DNA of 64,000 nucleotides from contig JADZAI010000057.1 in NCBI GenBank assembly GCA_020852655.1, forward strand, positions 1 to 64,000, in the 5' to 3' direction. The position numbers and the translations under genes were made by a program. Shown piece after piece: positions 50,633 through 59,499 of the stretch. Origin of the DNA: Alphaproteobacteria bacterium. Its GTDB lineage: Bacteria; Pseudomonadota; Alphaproteobacteria; Micropepsales; Micropepsaceae. The notes below the pieces were generated by a model. That model was not told the origin of the DNA. It was given only the letters and a program-made list of their open reading frames with translations, and ran no database searches. Numbering within the stretch: the stretch's first letter is position 1; each line of letters begins with the position of its first letter.

Positions 50633-51115
50633 TTACGAGCGTGCAATCTTCCAGACGGACGAAGCCTGGAACGCGACGTCGTCGCCGACCTGAAAATCGC
50701 CGCGCATGAAGATCAGCGACCGTGTCGCGCGGGTCACGATCGGCGTGACCTCCAGCAGCTCTCCCACCTTCACGCCGCGCAGGAAGGTGGAGCTCTGGCT
50801 CACCGTGACGCACCACGCGCTGTTGGTCGCGGCGAACGCGGCCATGCCGAGGGCGGAGTCCGCGAACGACATCAGCAGGCCGCCATGGGCCATGCCGCGC
50901 GAATTGTCGTGCCGGTCGTCGATCGGCAGGGCGTAGGTGACGGTGCCGTCGGCGTTGGTCCGCCGGAAGGTCTGGAAGATATAGGCCTCGAACGGATCGA
51001 CCAGCGGCGTCGCGGCCGCGTAGCCGGCGGGCATCGCGATGTCGCCCCGCACCGGGCGCTGCACCTTCAGTCCGTGCGCCTCGGCGGGCAGGGCGGCGAG
51101 CCAGTCGAAGCTCAT
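50633..51115 (-). CDS. PaaI-type hotdog thioesterase
   Basis: A 160-residue hotdog protein with the PaaI/YiiD-like motif Met-Ala-His-Gly-Gly-Leu-Leu-Met-Ser-Phe-Ala-Asp (about 92-103), and Leu-Arg-Gly-Val-Lys-Val-Gly-Glu, Thr-Arg-Ala-Thr-Arg-Ser-Leu-Ile-Phe. It likely hydrolyses an acyl-CoA or aryl-CoA. It overlaps the upstream paralogue by ATGA. In both proteins the second half reads Thr-Arg-Ala-Thr-Arg-Ser-Leu-Ile-Phe, showing a tandem duplication; this one has an extra N-terminal 20 residues. Confidence 0.88.
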   Translation of the reverse strand: MSFDWLAALPAEAHGLKVQRPVRGDIAMPAGYAAATPLVDPFEAYIFQTFRRTNADGTVTYALPIDDRHDNSRGMAHGGLLMSFADSALGMAAFAATNSAWCVTVSQSSTFLRGVKVGELLEVTPIVTRATRSLIFMRGDFQVGDDVAFQASSVWKIARS

Positions 51116-51531
51116 GCGCCAAGCACCTTCCAGATGCCGGTGGCGGTCATCAGCGTCCGCTCGCCCTGGGTCAGTTCGCCGGAGATGAAGATGAGGCTGC
51201 GGGTCGCCCGCGTGACATGCGCGGTGCCCCACACGATCTCGCCCGGCTTGCCGGCGGCGAGGAAGTCGGTGTTGAGCGTCACCGTGGCAGCCGCCTTGGC
51301 CGCCGTGCCATCCTGCGCGGTGAACCCCAGCACCGTGTCGGCGAGGCTCATCAGCAGGCCGCCGTGAATCGCGCCGCCGCCGTTGAGGTGCTTGGCCTCG
51401 GGCAGGAAGCCGAAGCGGCGCGGTGCGCCCGGCGGTTTGGCGGGGTCGAAGTAAATCTGGCCGACATAGGCGTGGTAGCCGCCGTTGCCGCCGAAAGGCT
51501 GGAAGCCGGTGAGATCAGGATGGGATGGCAT
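51112..51531 (-). CDS. PaaI-type hotdog thioesterase (tandem paralogue)
   Basis: A 139-residue hotdog thioesterase with Ala-Ile-His-Gly-Gly-Leu-Leu-Met-Ser-Leu-Ala-Asp (about 53-64) and Thr-Arg-Ala-Thr-Arg-Ser-Leu-Ile-Phe later. The start is ATG at 51531; a longer frame to 51570 exists without a clear ribosome binding site. Its TGA overlaps the ATG of the second paralogue. The two may act as a heterodimer or heterotetramer. The single-membrane-pass gene at 51576 lies just upstream (44 bases) on the same strand. Confidence 0.88.
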   Translation of the reverse strand: MPSHPDLTGFQPFGGNGGYHAYVGQIYFDPAKPPGAPRRFGFLPEAKHLNGGGAIHGGLLMSLADTVLGFTAQDGTAAKAAATVTLNTDFLAAGKPGEIVWGTAHVTRATRSLIFISGELTQGERTLMTATGIWKVLGA

Positions 51532-51575
51532 GACGCCGACGTGTCTAGCGTCCGCCGCCGCCGTCGCCAAGCGGC

Positions 51576-52283
51576 CTATTCCCAGGGCCGCGGACCGAAA
51601 TAGTCGTCGCTTTCGTTGCGGAACGAGCGGTCCTGGCTGTCGTCGTTGCCGCGCGTCTTGTTGGGCTTGGGCTTCTGGTCCTGGCTCTTCTCATAGCGCT
51701 TGATGGCCGCGAGGACCTCGCCGTCCGGGGTCTCCAGGCTGACCGCGACGCCCGGCCCGTCGGGGTTCGGACGGCCCTTCAGCAGCAGGCCGTCGCAGGC
51801 GGGCTCGAGTGCCCGGCGCTCCGGCGGCAGCAGGCTGCACGTCGTCCAGGTCCATCCCTGGCCGGGGTTTGCCTGTTCGGCCTGCTCGGTGGCGCGGACG
51901 AAGTCTTCCAGCGCCTTCAGATCGACGGTCGACATGCCCGTGATGTGGGTGGGCGAGTCGGGCCGCGCGACAAGGTCAGACGGCGTTTCGAAGACGTGGC
52001 GGACCGGCGGGGGCAGGGCGTTCGAGGGATGGTCCGTCGTCACCACGAAATCCGGCTCCGGCGCGCGGACGTGCTGGATCGTGGTCGCCGGCACGACTTC
52101 GACCGCCGGAAAGGCATATTGGGTCCGGTCGCTGAGGTGCCATGCGTCGGGCGCCACGGTGATCAGGATCGCGAAGACGATGACGACATGGACGGCGATG
52201 GAAATGATCGCGGCGAGCGGCATCTGGCGCCACCCGCCCTGCGCCCGCGCATCCGCCCAGTTCTCGTAGACCCCTGCCGTCAC
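51576..52283 (-). CDS. Single-pass membrane protein of unknown function
   Basis: A 235-residue protein. One transmembrane helix (about 22-43, Ala-Ala-Ile-Ile-Ser-Ile-Ala-Val-His-Val-Val-Ile) separates a short cytoplasmic N-terminus from a long periplasmic part with a Pro-rich middle (about 70-110) and one Cys pair (Thr-Cys-Ser-Leu, Ala-Cys-Asp-Gly) that could form a disulfide. The topology resembles TonB-like or energy-coupling proteins, but no TonB motif is seen. The start is GTG at 52283; an in-frame ATG at 52223 would cut into the helix. The C-terminus is charged and Lys/Asp-rich. Confidence 0.65.
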   Translation of the reverse strand: MTAGVYENWADARAQGGWRQMPLAAIISIAVHVVIVFAILITVAPDAWHLSDRTQYAFPAVEVVPATTIQHVRAPEPDFVVTTDHPSNALPPPVRHVFETPSDLVARPDSPTHITGMSTVDLKALEDFVRATEQAEQANPGQGWTWTTCSLLPPERRALEPACDGLLLKGRPNPDGPGVAVSLETPDGEVLAAIKRYEKSQDQKPKPNKTRGNDDSQDRSFRNESDDYFGPRPWE

Positions 52284-52603
52284 CCGCCGATACCTGATGC
52301 CGCTTTATGTCTGGAGTGGGGCCGCATTGCCCTCGAAACAAGGCTGAAAATCACACGAAGGCTTGGGGCAAGGCCAGCCGGTCCTATCTTCGAAGCCCGC
52401 GCGGGTATTGTCGCGGGCTCGTCCCGGCCCCGCCAGCAAAACTTCCGCGAACGCCGGACACATCCTCCTACAGACCGGTCATGCTGCATCGCAGCATATC
52501 AAAGTTGTGCGAGACGGCCGCACAAAAAATCTCATCGCCTCCAGCCCAGGCGAGAACACCCGCCCGGCCTTGCTTGTCGGTGGGGTTTCGGCAAGAAGGA
52601 ACC
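52284..52603. other. 320-base divergent intergenic region upstream of the hybrid kinase
   Basis: I see no gene here. It holds two small hairpins: GCCCGCG (52395-52401) with CGCGGGC (52412-52418), and TTGTGCG (52505-52511) with CGCACAA (52519-52525), the latter followed by an A-run. It should carry the divergent promoters of the 51576-52283 gene and the kinase gene. An in-frame extension upstream of the kinase ATG exists but lacks any kinase or signal-like sequence. Confidence 0.5.
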
Positions 52604-54472
52604 ATGCCTTCGAACGCCTCCCTCAGGCGCGCGATTACCCTTTCTGCCATAGGGCTGGCGTTGCTCGCCGCCCTCGTCGCCGTCACGTTCTGGAGCGCGG
52701 GACAGCAGGAACGCGCCTTTGACTGGGTGTCGCACACCCTCCAGGCCCGGGATCGAATCCGTTCGGTCTTCTCGCAGGTGCGTGATGCCGAGGCGTCGCA
52801 CCGCGGCTACCTGCTCACCGGCGACGAGGTTTACCTCGCACGCTATCGCGATGCGGCAAAGGAGATACCGGCGAGCCTGTCTGTTCTTGCCGAGACCGTC
52901 CGCGACAACCCGGCGCAGGTCGCATCGCTGGGAAGGCTGCGCGCGGCGGTGGACGAGCGGCTTCAGGTCCTCGAGCGGCTGGCCGCTTTGCGCGGTGCCG
53001 GCGACGGCCCCGCCGCACTTCAAGTTTTCATCGAGAGCGGCAAGGAACAGACCCTCACCACTATCCGTGACGAAACGGAGGCTATGCTGTCCGCCGAAGC
53101 CGCCCTGCTGGCGACCCGGCGGGACGAGACGTCGAGCCTGACCTCGCGTGTCCGGATCAGCCTGCTCGTGACCTTCGGGCTCATCGCCTTGCTCGGTGTG
53201 TCGGCGATGGTTGAGGCGCGGCGGCGGCTCAAGGAGACGGCCAAGGCCCGCGACCTTCTTGCCGAGGCCAATGCCCGCCTGCACGCCGAGGCGGCCAGCC
53301 GGGCCGCGGCCGAGGCTCAGTTGCGCCAGTCGCAGAAGATGGAGTCGCTCGGCCAGTTGACCGGCGGCATCGCCCATGACTTCAACAACATGCTGTCGAT
53401 CGTGATCGGCAGCCTCGATCTGGCGCGCCGCAGGCTGCGCAGCGATCCCGATAAGGCCGAAGCGGCGATCGGCCATGCCCTCGACGGCGCACAGCGCGCC
53501 GCGTCGTTGACCTCGCGCCTTCTCGCCTTCTCGCGCCAGCAGCCGCTCGCGCCGACGGTCAGCGACGTCAACAAGCTGGTTTCCGCGATGAGCGAACTGT
53601 TGCGGCGGACGCTGGGCGAGCAGGTCGAGATCGAGACCGTGCTCGCCGGCGGCCTCTGGCGCGTCTTCGCCGATGCGCCGCAGATCGAGTCGGCGGTGCT
53701 CAATCTCGCGGTGAATGCGCGTGACGCCATGCCCGAGGGCGGCAAGCTCACGATAGAGACCGCCAATGCCTATCTCGACGACAAATACGCTGCCGAGCAC
53801 GCCGAAGTGAGCGCGGGGCAGTATGTGATGTTGTCGGTCAGCGACACCGGCACCGGCATGTCGGCCCAGACCATCGAGCGCGCCTTCGATCCGTTCTACA
53901 CGACAAAGGGTGTCGGCAAGGGCACGGGTCTCGGCCTCAGCCAGGTCTTCGGCTTCGTCAAGCAGTCCGGCGGGCATGTGAAGATCTATTCCGAACTGGG
54001 GCAGGGCACGACCGTCAAGATCTACCTGCCGCGCTTTGCCGGCGAAGCCGCCGTAGCGGGCGAAACGGCGCCGGCAGCCATTTCGCGCGGCACGGAGTCG
54101 ATTCTGGTCGTCGAGGACGAAGACAGCGTCCGCCGTGTCACGGTCGATACGCTGCGCGAACTCGGCTACACGGTGGTCCACGCCTCGGGCGGTACGGCGG
54201 CGCTGGCCCTTTTCGCGCAGAACAACAAGATCGACCTGCTCTTCACCGACGTCGTCATGCCCGAAATGTCGGGCCGCGCGCTGGCCGACGAGGCGCTCAA
54301 GCTGAGGCCGGATCTCAAGGTCCTCTACGCGACCGGCTATACGCGCAACGCAGTGGTCCACAACGGCATGCTGGATGCCGGCGTCGCCTTCATGACCAAG
54401 CCCTTCACGATGGAGCAACTGGCCCAGAAGGTGCGGGCGGTGCTGGACGGCGGCGGGATCAACCGCACCTGA
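52604..54472 (+). CDS. CHASE3 hybrid sensor histidine kinase with C-terminal receiver
   Basis: A 622-residue membrane sensor. TM1 (about 9-30) and TM2 (about 180-200) flank a CHASE3 periplasmic domain with Ala-Ser-His-Arg-Gly-Tyr-Leu-Leu-Thr-Gly. A coiled linker leads to the HisKA-like phosphoacceptor His258 in Gly-Gly-Ile-Ala-His-Asp-Phe-Asn-Asn. The HATPase domain follows with Asn-Leu-Ala-Val-Asn-Ala-Arg-Asp-Ala-Met, Asp-Thr-Gly-Thr-Gly-Met and Gly-Thr-Gly-Leu-Gly-Leu-Ser. A receiver occupies about 497-615 with phosphoacceptor Asp549 in Phe-Thr-Asp-Val-Val-Met-Pro. There is no DNA-binding output. AAGGAACC precedes the ATG. The Rrf2/porin/sulfate locus starts 92 bases downstream, but a link between them is not shown. 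Confidence 0.93.
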   Translation: MPSNASLRRAITLSAIGLALLAALVAVTFWSAGQQERAFDWVSHTLQARDRIRSVFSQVRDAEASHRGYLLTGDEVYLARYRDAAKEIPASLSVLAETVRDNPAQVASLGRLRAAVDERLQVLERLAALRGAGDGPAALQVFIESGKEQTLTTIRDETEAMLSAEAALLATRRDETSSLTSRVRISLLVTFGLIALLGVSAMVEARRRLKETAKARDLLAEANARLHAEAASRAAAEAQLRQSQKMESLGQLTGGIAHDFNNMLSIVIGSLDLARRRLRSDPDKAEAAIGHALDGAQRAASLTSRLLAFSRQQPLAPTVSDVNKLVSAMSELLRRTLGEQVEIETVLAGGLWRVFADAPQIESAVLNLAVNARDAMPEGGKLTIETANAYLDDKYAAEHAEVSAGQYVMLSVSDTGTGMSAQTIERAFDPFYTTKGVGKGTGLGLSQVFGFVKQSGGHVKIYSELGQGTTVKIYLPRFAGEAAVAGETAPAAISRGTESILVVEDEDSVRRVTVDTLRELGYTVVHASGGTAALALFAQNNKIDLLFTDVVMPEMSGRALADEALKLRPDLKVLYATGYTRNAVVHNGMLDAGVAFMTKPFTMEQLAQKVRAVLDGGGINRT

Positions 54473-54564
54473 GAAAGCCGGCCTCGGCTGCTCACAAAAT
54501 AGGCATATCGGCTTGACCGTGGGGTTCTCCGGTTCCCAATTAGGGCAGGGGGATTCGAGAGAAA

Positions 54565-55002
54565 ATGCTGTCCCAGAAAGCCCGTTACGCCTTGCGCGCG
54601 ATGATGGTCCTGGCTGAGGCCGCGCCGGGCACGCCGACCATGACCGGCGAACTGGCCACCCGTGCGGTCGTGCCGAAGAAGTTCCTCGAACAGATCCTGC
54701 TGGCGCTCAAGGCGGCGGGCCTGGTGTTTTCCACGCGCGGCCGATCCGGCGGCTATGCGCTGGCGGCGCCGACCGACAAGATCGACTTCGCGGCCATCGT
54801 TCGCGCGATCGATGGGCCGCTTGCCCTGGCGCCGTGCGCGAGCCGCACCGCGTATCGTCGTTGCGACGATTGCCTGGATGTTGAGACTTGCGACATCCGC
54901 CGTGCCCTGATCGAGGTTCGCGATGCCACCGCGACGATCCTGGAAGGGCGCACGCTGGCCGAAGCCCTCCAGCTGCGCCGCCGAAAGATCAAGGCCGCTT
55001 AA
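54565..55002 (+). CDS. Rrf2 family transcriptional regulator
   Basis: A 145-residue winged-helix regulator: Met-Leu-Ser-Gln-Lys-Ala-Arg-Tyr-Ala-Leu at the start, Lys-Phe-Leu-Glu-Gln-Ile-Leu-Leu-Ala-Leu-Lys, and Gly-Arg-Ser-Gly-Gly-Tyr-Ala-Leu in the wing. Four Cys are clustered (C91, C100, C103, C109) in the region that carries the iron-sulfur ligands in IscR. The porin and sulfate ABC importer genes follow on the same strand, so it is a likely regulator of sulfate uptake, comparable in position to CysB/CymR systems. Whether it binds a cluster or a sulfur metabolite cannot be told. A 7-base-spaced inverted repeat lies downstream at 55015-55033. Confidence 0.88.
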   Translation: MLSQKARYALRAMMVLAEAAPGTPTMTGELATRAVVPKKFLEQILLALKAAGLVFSTRGRSGGYALAAPTDKIDFAAIVRAIDGPLALAPCASRTAYRRCDDCLDVETCDIRRALIEVRDATATILEGRTLAEALQLRRRKIKAA

Positions 55003-55014
55003 GGGACACTTAAT

Positions 55015-55033
55015 CTCTATTGAATTGATAGAG
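55015..55033. promoter_or_regulatory. Inverted repeat between Rrf2 and porin genes
   Basis: CTCTAT (55015-55020) and ATAGAG (55028-55033) are exact complements with a 7-base centre, in an AT-rich stretch upstream of the porin. It is a candidate binding site for the adjacent Rrf2 regulator. Confidence 0.45.
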
Positions 55034-55053
55034 TTGATAGGGTATTCGACGGT

Positions 55054-55072
55054 CCTCTCAGACAAAGAGAGG
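55054..55072 (+). promoter_or_regulatory. Hairpin overlapping the porin ribosome binding site
   Basis: CCTCTC (55054-55059) and GAGAGG (55067-55072) pair over a 7-base loop. The right arm is part of the purine-rich GAGAGGGGG ribosome binding site directly before the ATG at 55080, so folding would partly hide it. Confidence 0.45.
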
Positions 55073-55079
55073 GGGCCGT

Positions 55080-56624
55080 ATGTCGTTCCGACTGGCTACA
55101 CTGGCGCGCGTTCTGATCGCGTCGAGTTCGATGATCGCGCTAGGCGGCGGCGCGTTCGCCGCGAGCAGCGCCTCGCTGGAAGCGGAGGTCCGCGCGCTCC
55201 GCGAGGAGTTGGGCGCGGTCAAGCAGCAGCTCCAGTCGCTGAAGCAGCAGTCCGGCGCACAGTTCACCGAAACACTTCGGCGTCAGGACGAGGCGCCCAA
55301 GCTGAAGATGGACGGCGGCCGGCCGACCTTCGAATCGGCCGATGGCGCCTTCACCGCTTCCATCCGCGGCCGCCTCCAGTGGGATGCGGCGATCTATGAC
55401 CAGGATCGCGCCGGTCCGCTGACCGAAGACTTCCGCCGCGCCGGCAACACCGCCGACGAGAACGCGCGGGCGCGCAATCTCGGCGACGGCAACAATTTCC
55501 GCCGCGCCCAGATCGGCGTCGAAGGCACGCTGTTCAAGGACTTCGGCTACAGCCTGTCCTACCAGTTCGGCGGCTCGGGCGCCGAGGAAGCCGGCCGCAT
55601 CCAGGACGTCTACATCGAATACAAGGGCGTGAAGGGCTGGCGCTTCCGCGCCGGCGCTTTCTCGCCGCCGGTCAACCTGGATGACGCCGCAGGCTCGGCC
55701 GACACGCTGTTCCTCGAACGCGCCTCGGCCTCCGAAATCCAGCGCGGCCTCGCCGGCAGCGAAGGCCGCACGGGCATCGGCGCGCTCGGCAACGGCGAGC
55801 GCTGGACCGCTTCGGCGGTCCTGACCGGCAACACGATCGGCGTGTCGAGCCTTGGCGACCAGCTCGCCTTCGTCGGCCGCGGCACCTATCTCGCGATCAA
55901 CGATCCGCAGCTCCAGCTCCATCTGGGCGCCAACATCACCTATGTGTTCGATCCTGCGGATTCGGGCCGCGATACGGTGCCGCGCTATCCGCTGCGCCTG
56001 CGCGATCGACCGGAAATCCGCGTCGACGGCACGCGCCTGATCGACACCGGCAACATCGATTCAAGCTCGCTCGTCTCGCCCGGCGTAGAGGTGGCGCTGC
56101 GCTACAAGGCGCTGCTCGTTCAGGGCGAGTATATCTGGTACAAGTTCAACCGCGTCAGCACCTCGCCGCTGCCGAACCCGGACTTCTTCGGCTATTACGT
56201 CCAGGCGAGCTACACGATCTCCGGCGAGCCGCGCCGCTACAACGCCCAGAACGGTTCGTTCACGAATCCGAAGCCGGCACGCTATGTGGGCGGCAAAGAC
56301 GCCGACGACACCAGCGGCATCGGCGCGTTCGAAGTCGCAGCGCGCTACAGTGTGGTCGATCTCAACTATCGCGCGGGCGCCGAAGGCACGGCGACGCCGG
56401 TGGACGCGATCCGCGGCGGCCGCCAGGAGACGATCACCGCCGGCCTCAACTGGTATCTGAACAGCGCGATCCGCTTCTCGTTCGACTACCAGCATATCGA
56501 CGTCGATCGCCTCAGCCGCGGCGGCACGCAGTTCGGTTCGCTGCCGGGCGAAACGCCCGCCGCCGGAACGCAGGTCGGCCAGGACTTCAACGTCTTCTCC
56601 GTCCGCACCCAGCTCTCCTTCTGA
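55080..56624 (+). CDS. OprO/OprP-type porin
   Basis: A 514-residue outer-membrane beta-barrel porin. The signal peptide (1-29) ends Ala-Phe-Ala-Ala. A coiled-coil segment (about 32-60, [12 protein letters not shown]) is typical of trimeric porins of the phosphate-selective O/P type. The body carries many aromatic-flanked beta-strands and ends in an aromatic residue (Leu-Ser-Phe). The domain name implies phosphate, but the sbp/cys genes downstream suggest it brings in sulfate or organosulfur anions. The gene precedes sbp by 26 bases, so they share a transcript. Confidence 0.9.
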   Translation: MSFRLATLARVLIASSSMIALGGGAFAASSASLEAEVRALREELGAVKQQLQSLKQQSGAQFTETLRRQDEAPKLKMDGGRPTFESADGAFTASIRGRLQWDAAIYDQDRAGPLTEDFRRAGNTADENARARNLGDGNNFRRAQIGVEGTLFKDFGYSLSYQFGGSGAEEAGRIQDVYIEYKGVKGWRFRAGAFSPPVNLDDAAGSADTLFLERASASEIQRGLAGSEGRTGIGALGNGERWTASAVLTGNTIGVSSLGDQLAFVGRGTYLAINDPQLQLHLGANITYVFDPADSGRDTVPRYPLRLRDRPEIRVDGTRLIDTGNIDSSSLVSPGVEVALRYKALLVQGEYIWYKFNRVSTSPLPNPDFFGYYVQASYTISGEPRRYNAQNGSFTNPKPARYVGGKDADDTSGIGAFEVAARYSVVDLNYRAGAEGTATPVDAIRGGRQETITAGLNWYLNSAIRFSFDYQHIDVDRLSRGGTQFGSLPGETPAAGTQVGQDFNVFSVRTQLSF

Positions 56625-56650
56625 CGCCCAGGCAAAAAAGGACAACCCGA

Positions 56651-57658
56651 ATGCGCCTGCTGAAAACCATAGCCGCCGCGACGATTGCGCTGGTCGCGGC
56701 CGGCCCGGCCTTTGCCGCCAGCTACGAGCTGCTCAACGTCAGCTACGATCCCACGCGCGAACTCTACAAGGAGTTCAACGCCGCCTTCGCCGCCGACTAC
56801 AAGGCGAAGACCGGCGACGATGTCGTCATCAACCAGAGCCACGGCGGCTCGGGCAAGCAGGCCCGTTCCGTCATCGACGGTCTCGAAGCCGACGTCCTGA
56901 CGCTCGCCCTCGCCGGCGACATCGACCAGGTCCAGGCGCGGACCGGCTATTTCCCTGCCGACTGGGCGACGCGCCTGCCGCACAATTCGTCGCCCTACAC
57001 CTCGACGATCGTCTTCCTGGTGCGCAAGGGGAATCCCTGGGGCATCAAGGACTGGGGCGACCTCGTGAAGGACGGCGTCCAGGTGATCACGCCGAACCCG
57101 AAAACCTCGGGTGGTGCGCGCTGGAACTTCCTCGCGGCCTGGGCGTGGGCCCTGAAGCAGCCGGGCGGCAACGCCGACACGGCGAAAGCTTACGTCACCG
57201 ACCTCTTCAAGCATGTGCCGGTGCTCGACACGGGCGCGCGCGGTTCGACCACCACCTTCACCCAGCGCGGCATCGGCGACGTCTTCCTGTCGTGGGAGAA
57301 CGAGGCCTATCTCGCCCTCGCCGAATTGGGCGCCGACCAGTTCGAGATCGTCTATCCGTCGATCTCGATCCTCGCCGAGCCGCCGGTCGTCGTCGTCGAC
57401 CAGGTTGCCGATCGCCACGGCACGCGCGCCGTCGCCGAGGCCTACCTCAAATATCTCTACGAGCCGCAGGGCCAGGAGATCGCGGCGAAGAACTACTACC
57501 GCCCGATCGATCCGGCCGTCGCGGCCAAATACGCCGACACGTTCAAGCAGATTCCGCTCGTCACCATCGCCGATTTCGGCGGCTGGCCGACGGCGCAGGC
57601 CGAGTTCTTCGACGACGGCGGCATCTTCGACCAGATCTACCAACCCGGTCAGCAATAG
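56651..57658 (+). CDS. sbp: Sulfate/thiosulfate ABC substrate-binding protein
   Basis: A 335-residue periplasmic binding protein with a 22-residue signal peptide (Ala-Phe-Ala-Ala). The Sbp/CysP signatures are [11 protein letters not shown], [10 protein letters not shown], Thr-Leu-Ala-Leu-Ala-Gly-Asp-Ile-Asp and [10 protein letters not shown]. It binds sulfate (or thiosulfate) and hands it to CysTWA downstream. A strong hairpin sits after it and before cysT. It could equally be named cysP; the choice is not decisive. Confidence 0.94.
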   Translation: MRLLKTIAAATIALVAAGPAFAASYELLNVSYDPTRELYKEFNAAFAADYKAKTGDDVVINQSHGGSGKQARSVIDGLEADVLTLALAGDIDQVQARTGYFPADWATRLPHNSSPYTSTIVFLVRKGNPWGIKDWGDLVKDGVQVITPNPKTSGGARWNFLAAWAWALKQPGGNADTAKAYVTDLFKHVPVLDTGARGSTTTFTQRGIGDVFLSWENEAYLALAELGADQFEIVYPSISILAEPPVVVVDQVADRHGTRAVAEAYLKYLYEPQGQEIAAKNYYRPIDPAVAAKYADTFKQIPLVTIADFGGWPTAQAEFFDDGGIFDQIYQPGQQ

Positions 57659-57720
57659 CGCGCAGGAGGCGGCCGCCGCGTCGCGCGCTCGCCCCACCTC
57701 CCCGTCTGCTGCTGCCAAAC

Positions 57721-57753
57721 GGCGGGTCTCCGTCTTCCTCCCGGAGACCCGCC
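57721..57753 (+). terminator. Strong hairpin between sbp and cysT (partial terminator/attenuator)
   Basis: A perfect 12-bp stem, GGCGGGTCTCCG (57721-57732) and CGGAGACCCGCC (57742-57753), with a 9-base loop, followed by CCTTTCT. It lies in the 125-base gap inside an otherwise continuous operon. It may protect or terminate the porin-sbp message and so lower expression of the membrane components. Confidence 0.75.
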
Positions 57754-57783
57754 CCTTTCTCCACGCCATGGGCCGAGTAGTCG

Positions 57784-58638
57784 ATGACGTCCGACGCCAT
57801 TTCCTTGCCGGTGCGCCCGCTGTTCCGGCGCGCGAACGTGTTGCCAGGCTTCGGCCTGACGATGGGCTTCACGCTCACCTATCTGTCGCTGATCGTCCTG
57901 ATCCCGCTCACCGCGCTGGTGATCCGGCCGTGGGAGCTGGGCTGGAGCGGCTTCTTCGCCGCGATCACCCAGCCGCGCGTCCTGGCGGCGCTTGAGCTGA
58001 CCTTCGGCGCCTCGCTCATCGCGGCCGGCGTCAACGCCGTGTTCGGCCTGCTGCTCGCCTGGGTGCTGACGCGCTATCGCTTCCCGGGCAAGCGCGTGAT
58101 CGACGCGATGGTGGATCTTCCCTTCGCGCTGCCGACGGCGGTGGCCGGCATCGCGCTCGCCACGCTCTATGCGCCGAACGGCTGGATCGGCGCGCCGCTG
58201 ATGCAGCTCTTCGCGCTGAAGGTCGCCTACACGCCGCTCGGCATCATCCTGGCGATGATCTTCATCGGCCTGCCCTTCGTCGTGCGGACGGTGCAGCCCG
58301 TCTTGCAGGATTTCGACCGCGATGTGGAGGAAGCCGCCGCGACCCTCGGCGCCAGGCGCTACCAGGTCTTCTTCCGCATCATCCTGCCGGGCATCATGCC
58401 GGCCTGGATCACCGGCTTCGCGATGGCCTTCGCACGCGCCGTCGGCGAGTACGGCTCGATCGTCTTCATCGCCGGCAACATGCCTATGAAGTCCGAAATC
58501 GCGGCCCTGCTCATCATCATCAAGCTGGAGCAGTTCGACTATGCCGGCGCCGCCGCCATCGGCGTCGCCATGCTGGCGGCCTCATTCGTCATCCTGCTCC
58601 TGATCAACACGCTCCAGCGCTGGGCGGCCAACCGATGA
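57784..58638 (+). CDS. cysT: Sulfate ABC transporter permease CysT
   Basis: A 284-residue inner-membrane permease with six helices. The EAA-loop motif is Glu-Ala-Ala-Ala-Thr-Leu-Gly-Ala (about 180), preceded by [11 protein letters not shown]. It forms a heterodimer with CysW. The 3' end overlaps cysW by 4 bases (ATGA). Confidence 0.95.
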   Translation: MTSDAISLPVRPLFRRANVLPGFGLTMGFTLTYLSLIVLIPLTALVIRPWELGWSGFFAAITQPRVLAALELTFGASLIAAGVNAVFGLLLAWVLTRYRFPGKRVIDAMVDLPFALPTAVAGIALATLYAPNGWIGAPLMQLFALKVAYTPLGIILAMIFIGLPFVVRTVQPVLQDFDRDVEEAAATLGARRYQVFFRIILPGIMPAWITGFAMAFARAVGEYGSIVFIAGNMPMKSEIAALLIIIKLEQFDYAGAAAIGVAMLAASFVILLLINTLQRWAANR

Positions 58639-59486
58639 CCGCACTTACCTCCTCGTCCTTCACCGGGCGCTACGTCATCCCGGCGCTGCTGACGCTGACG
58701 GCGCTGACCTTCGTCGTGCTGCTGCTCGGCCTTCCGCTCGCGGCGGTGTTCATCGAGGCCTTCCGCAAGGGCGCCGATGCCTTCATCGAGGCGGTCACCG
58801 AGCATGACGCGTTTCATGCGGTCTATCTGACCATCGTCGTCGCGGCGATCGCCGTGCCGCTGAACCTCGTCTTCGGCCTCGCCGCCTCCTGGGCGATCGC
58901 CAAGTTCGAGTTCAAGGGCAAGAGCCTGCTCGTCACGCTGATCGATCTGCCGTTCTCGGTGTCGCCGGTGGTCTCGGGCCTCGTCTTCATCCTGCTCTTC
59001 GGCGCCCATGGCTGGTTCGGCACCGAACTTCAGCAGATGGGCCTGAAGCTCGTCTTCTCGGTGACCGGCCTCGTCCTCGCGACCGTCTTCGTCACCTTCC
59101 CTTTCGTCGCCCGCGAACTCATCCCGCTGATGCAGGAGCAGGGTACGACCGAGGAGGAAGCCGCGCTGACGCTGGGCGCCAATGGCTGGCAGACCTTCTG
59201 GAACGTCACACTGCCCAACGTGAAGTGGGGCCTGCTCTACGGCGTGCTGCTCTGCAACGCCCGCGCGATGGGTGAGTTTGGCGCCGTCAGCGTCGTCTCG
59301 GGACACATCCGCGGCCAGACAAATACGATGCCTTTGCATGTGGAGATTCTCTACAATGAATACGACTTCGTCGGCGCCTTCGCCGTTGCCTCGCTCTTGG
59401 CAGCGCTCGCACTCGTTACGCTCGTTGCAAAAAGTTGGCTGGAATGGCGGTACGGCGGCGAACTCGCGGCCTCCCGCCGCCACTAG
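58635..59486 (+). CDS. cysW: Sulfate ABC transporter permease CysW
   Basis: A 283-residue permease, paralogous to CysT, with six helices. The EAA motif is Glu-Glu-Ala-Ala-Leu-Thr-Leu-Gly-Ala (about 175). The typical CysW ending is [13 protein letters not shown]. It starts inside the cysT stop codon. The cysA start is 13 bases downstream. Confidence 0.95.
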   Translation: MTALTSSSFTGRYVIPALLTLTALTFVVLLLGLPLAAVFIEAFRKGADAFIEAVTEHDAFHAVYLTIVVAAIAVPLNLVFGLAASWAIAKFEFKGKSLLVTLIDLPFSVSPVVSGLVFILLFGAHGWFGTELQQMGLKLVFSVTGLVLATVFVTFPFVARELIPLMQEQGTTEEEAALTLGANGWQTFWNVTLPNVKWGLLYGVLLCNARAMGEFGAVSVVSGHIRGQTNTMPLHVEILYNEYDFVGAFAVASLLAALALVTLVAKSWLEWRYGGELAASRRH

Positions 59487-59499
59487 CGGCGTCGGCTCA

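Noticed and set aside
52505-52525. Hairpin TTGTGCG/CGCACAA as a terminator
   Set aside because: The T-run lies on the wrong side for termination in either direction; left as a structural feature only.
52532-54418. Minus-strand open frame of about 628 codons opposite the hybrid kinase
   Set aside because: All kinase motifs lie on the plus strand; the antisense reading has none.
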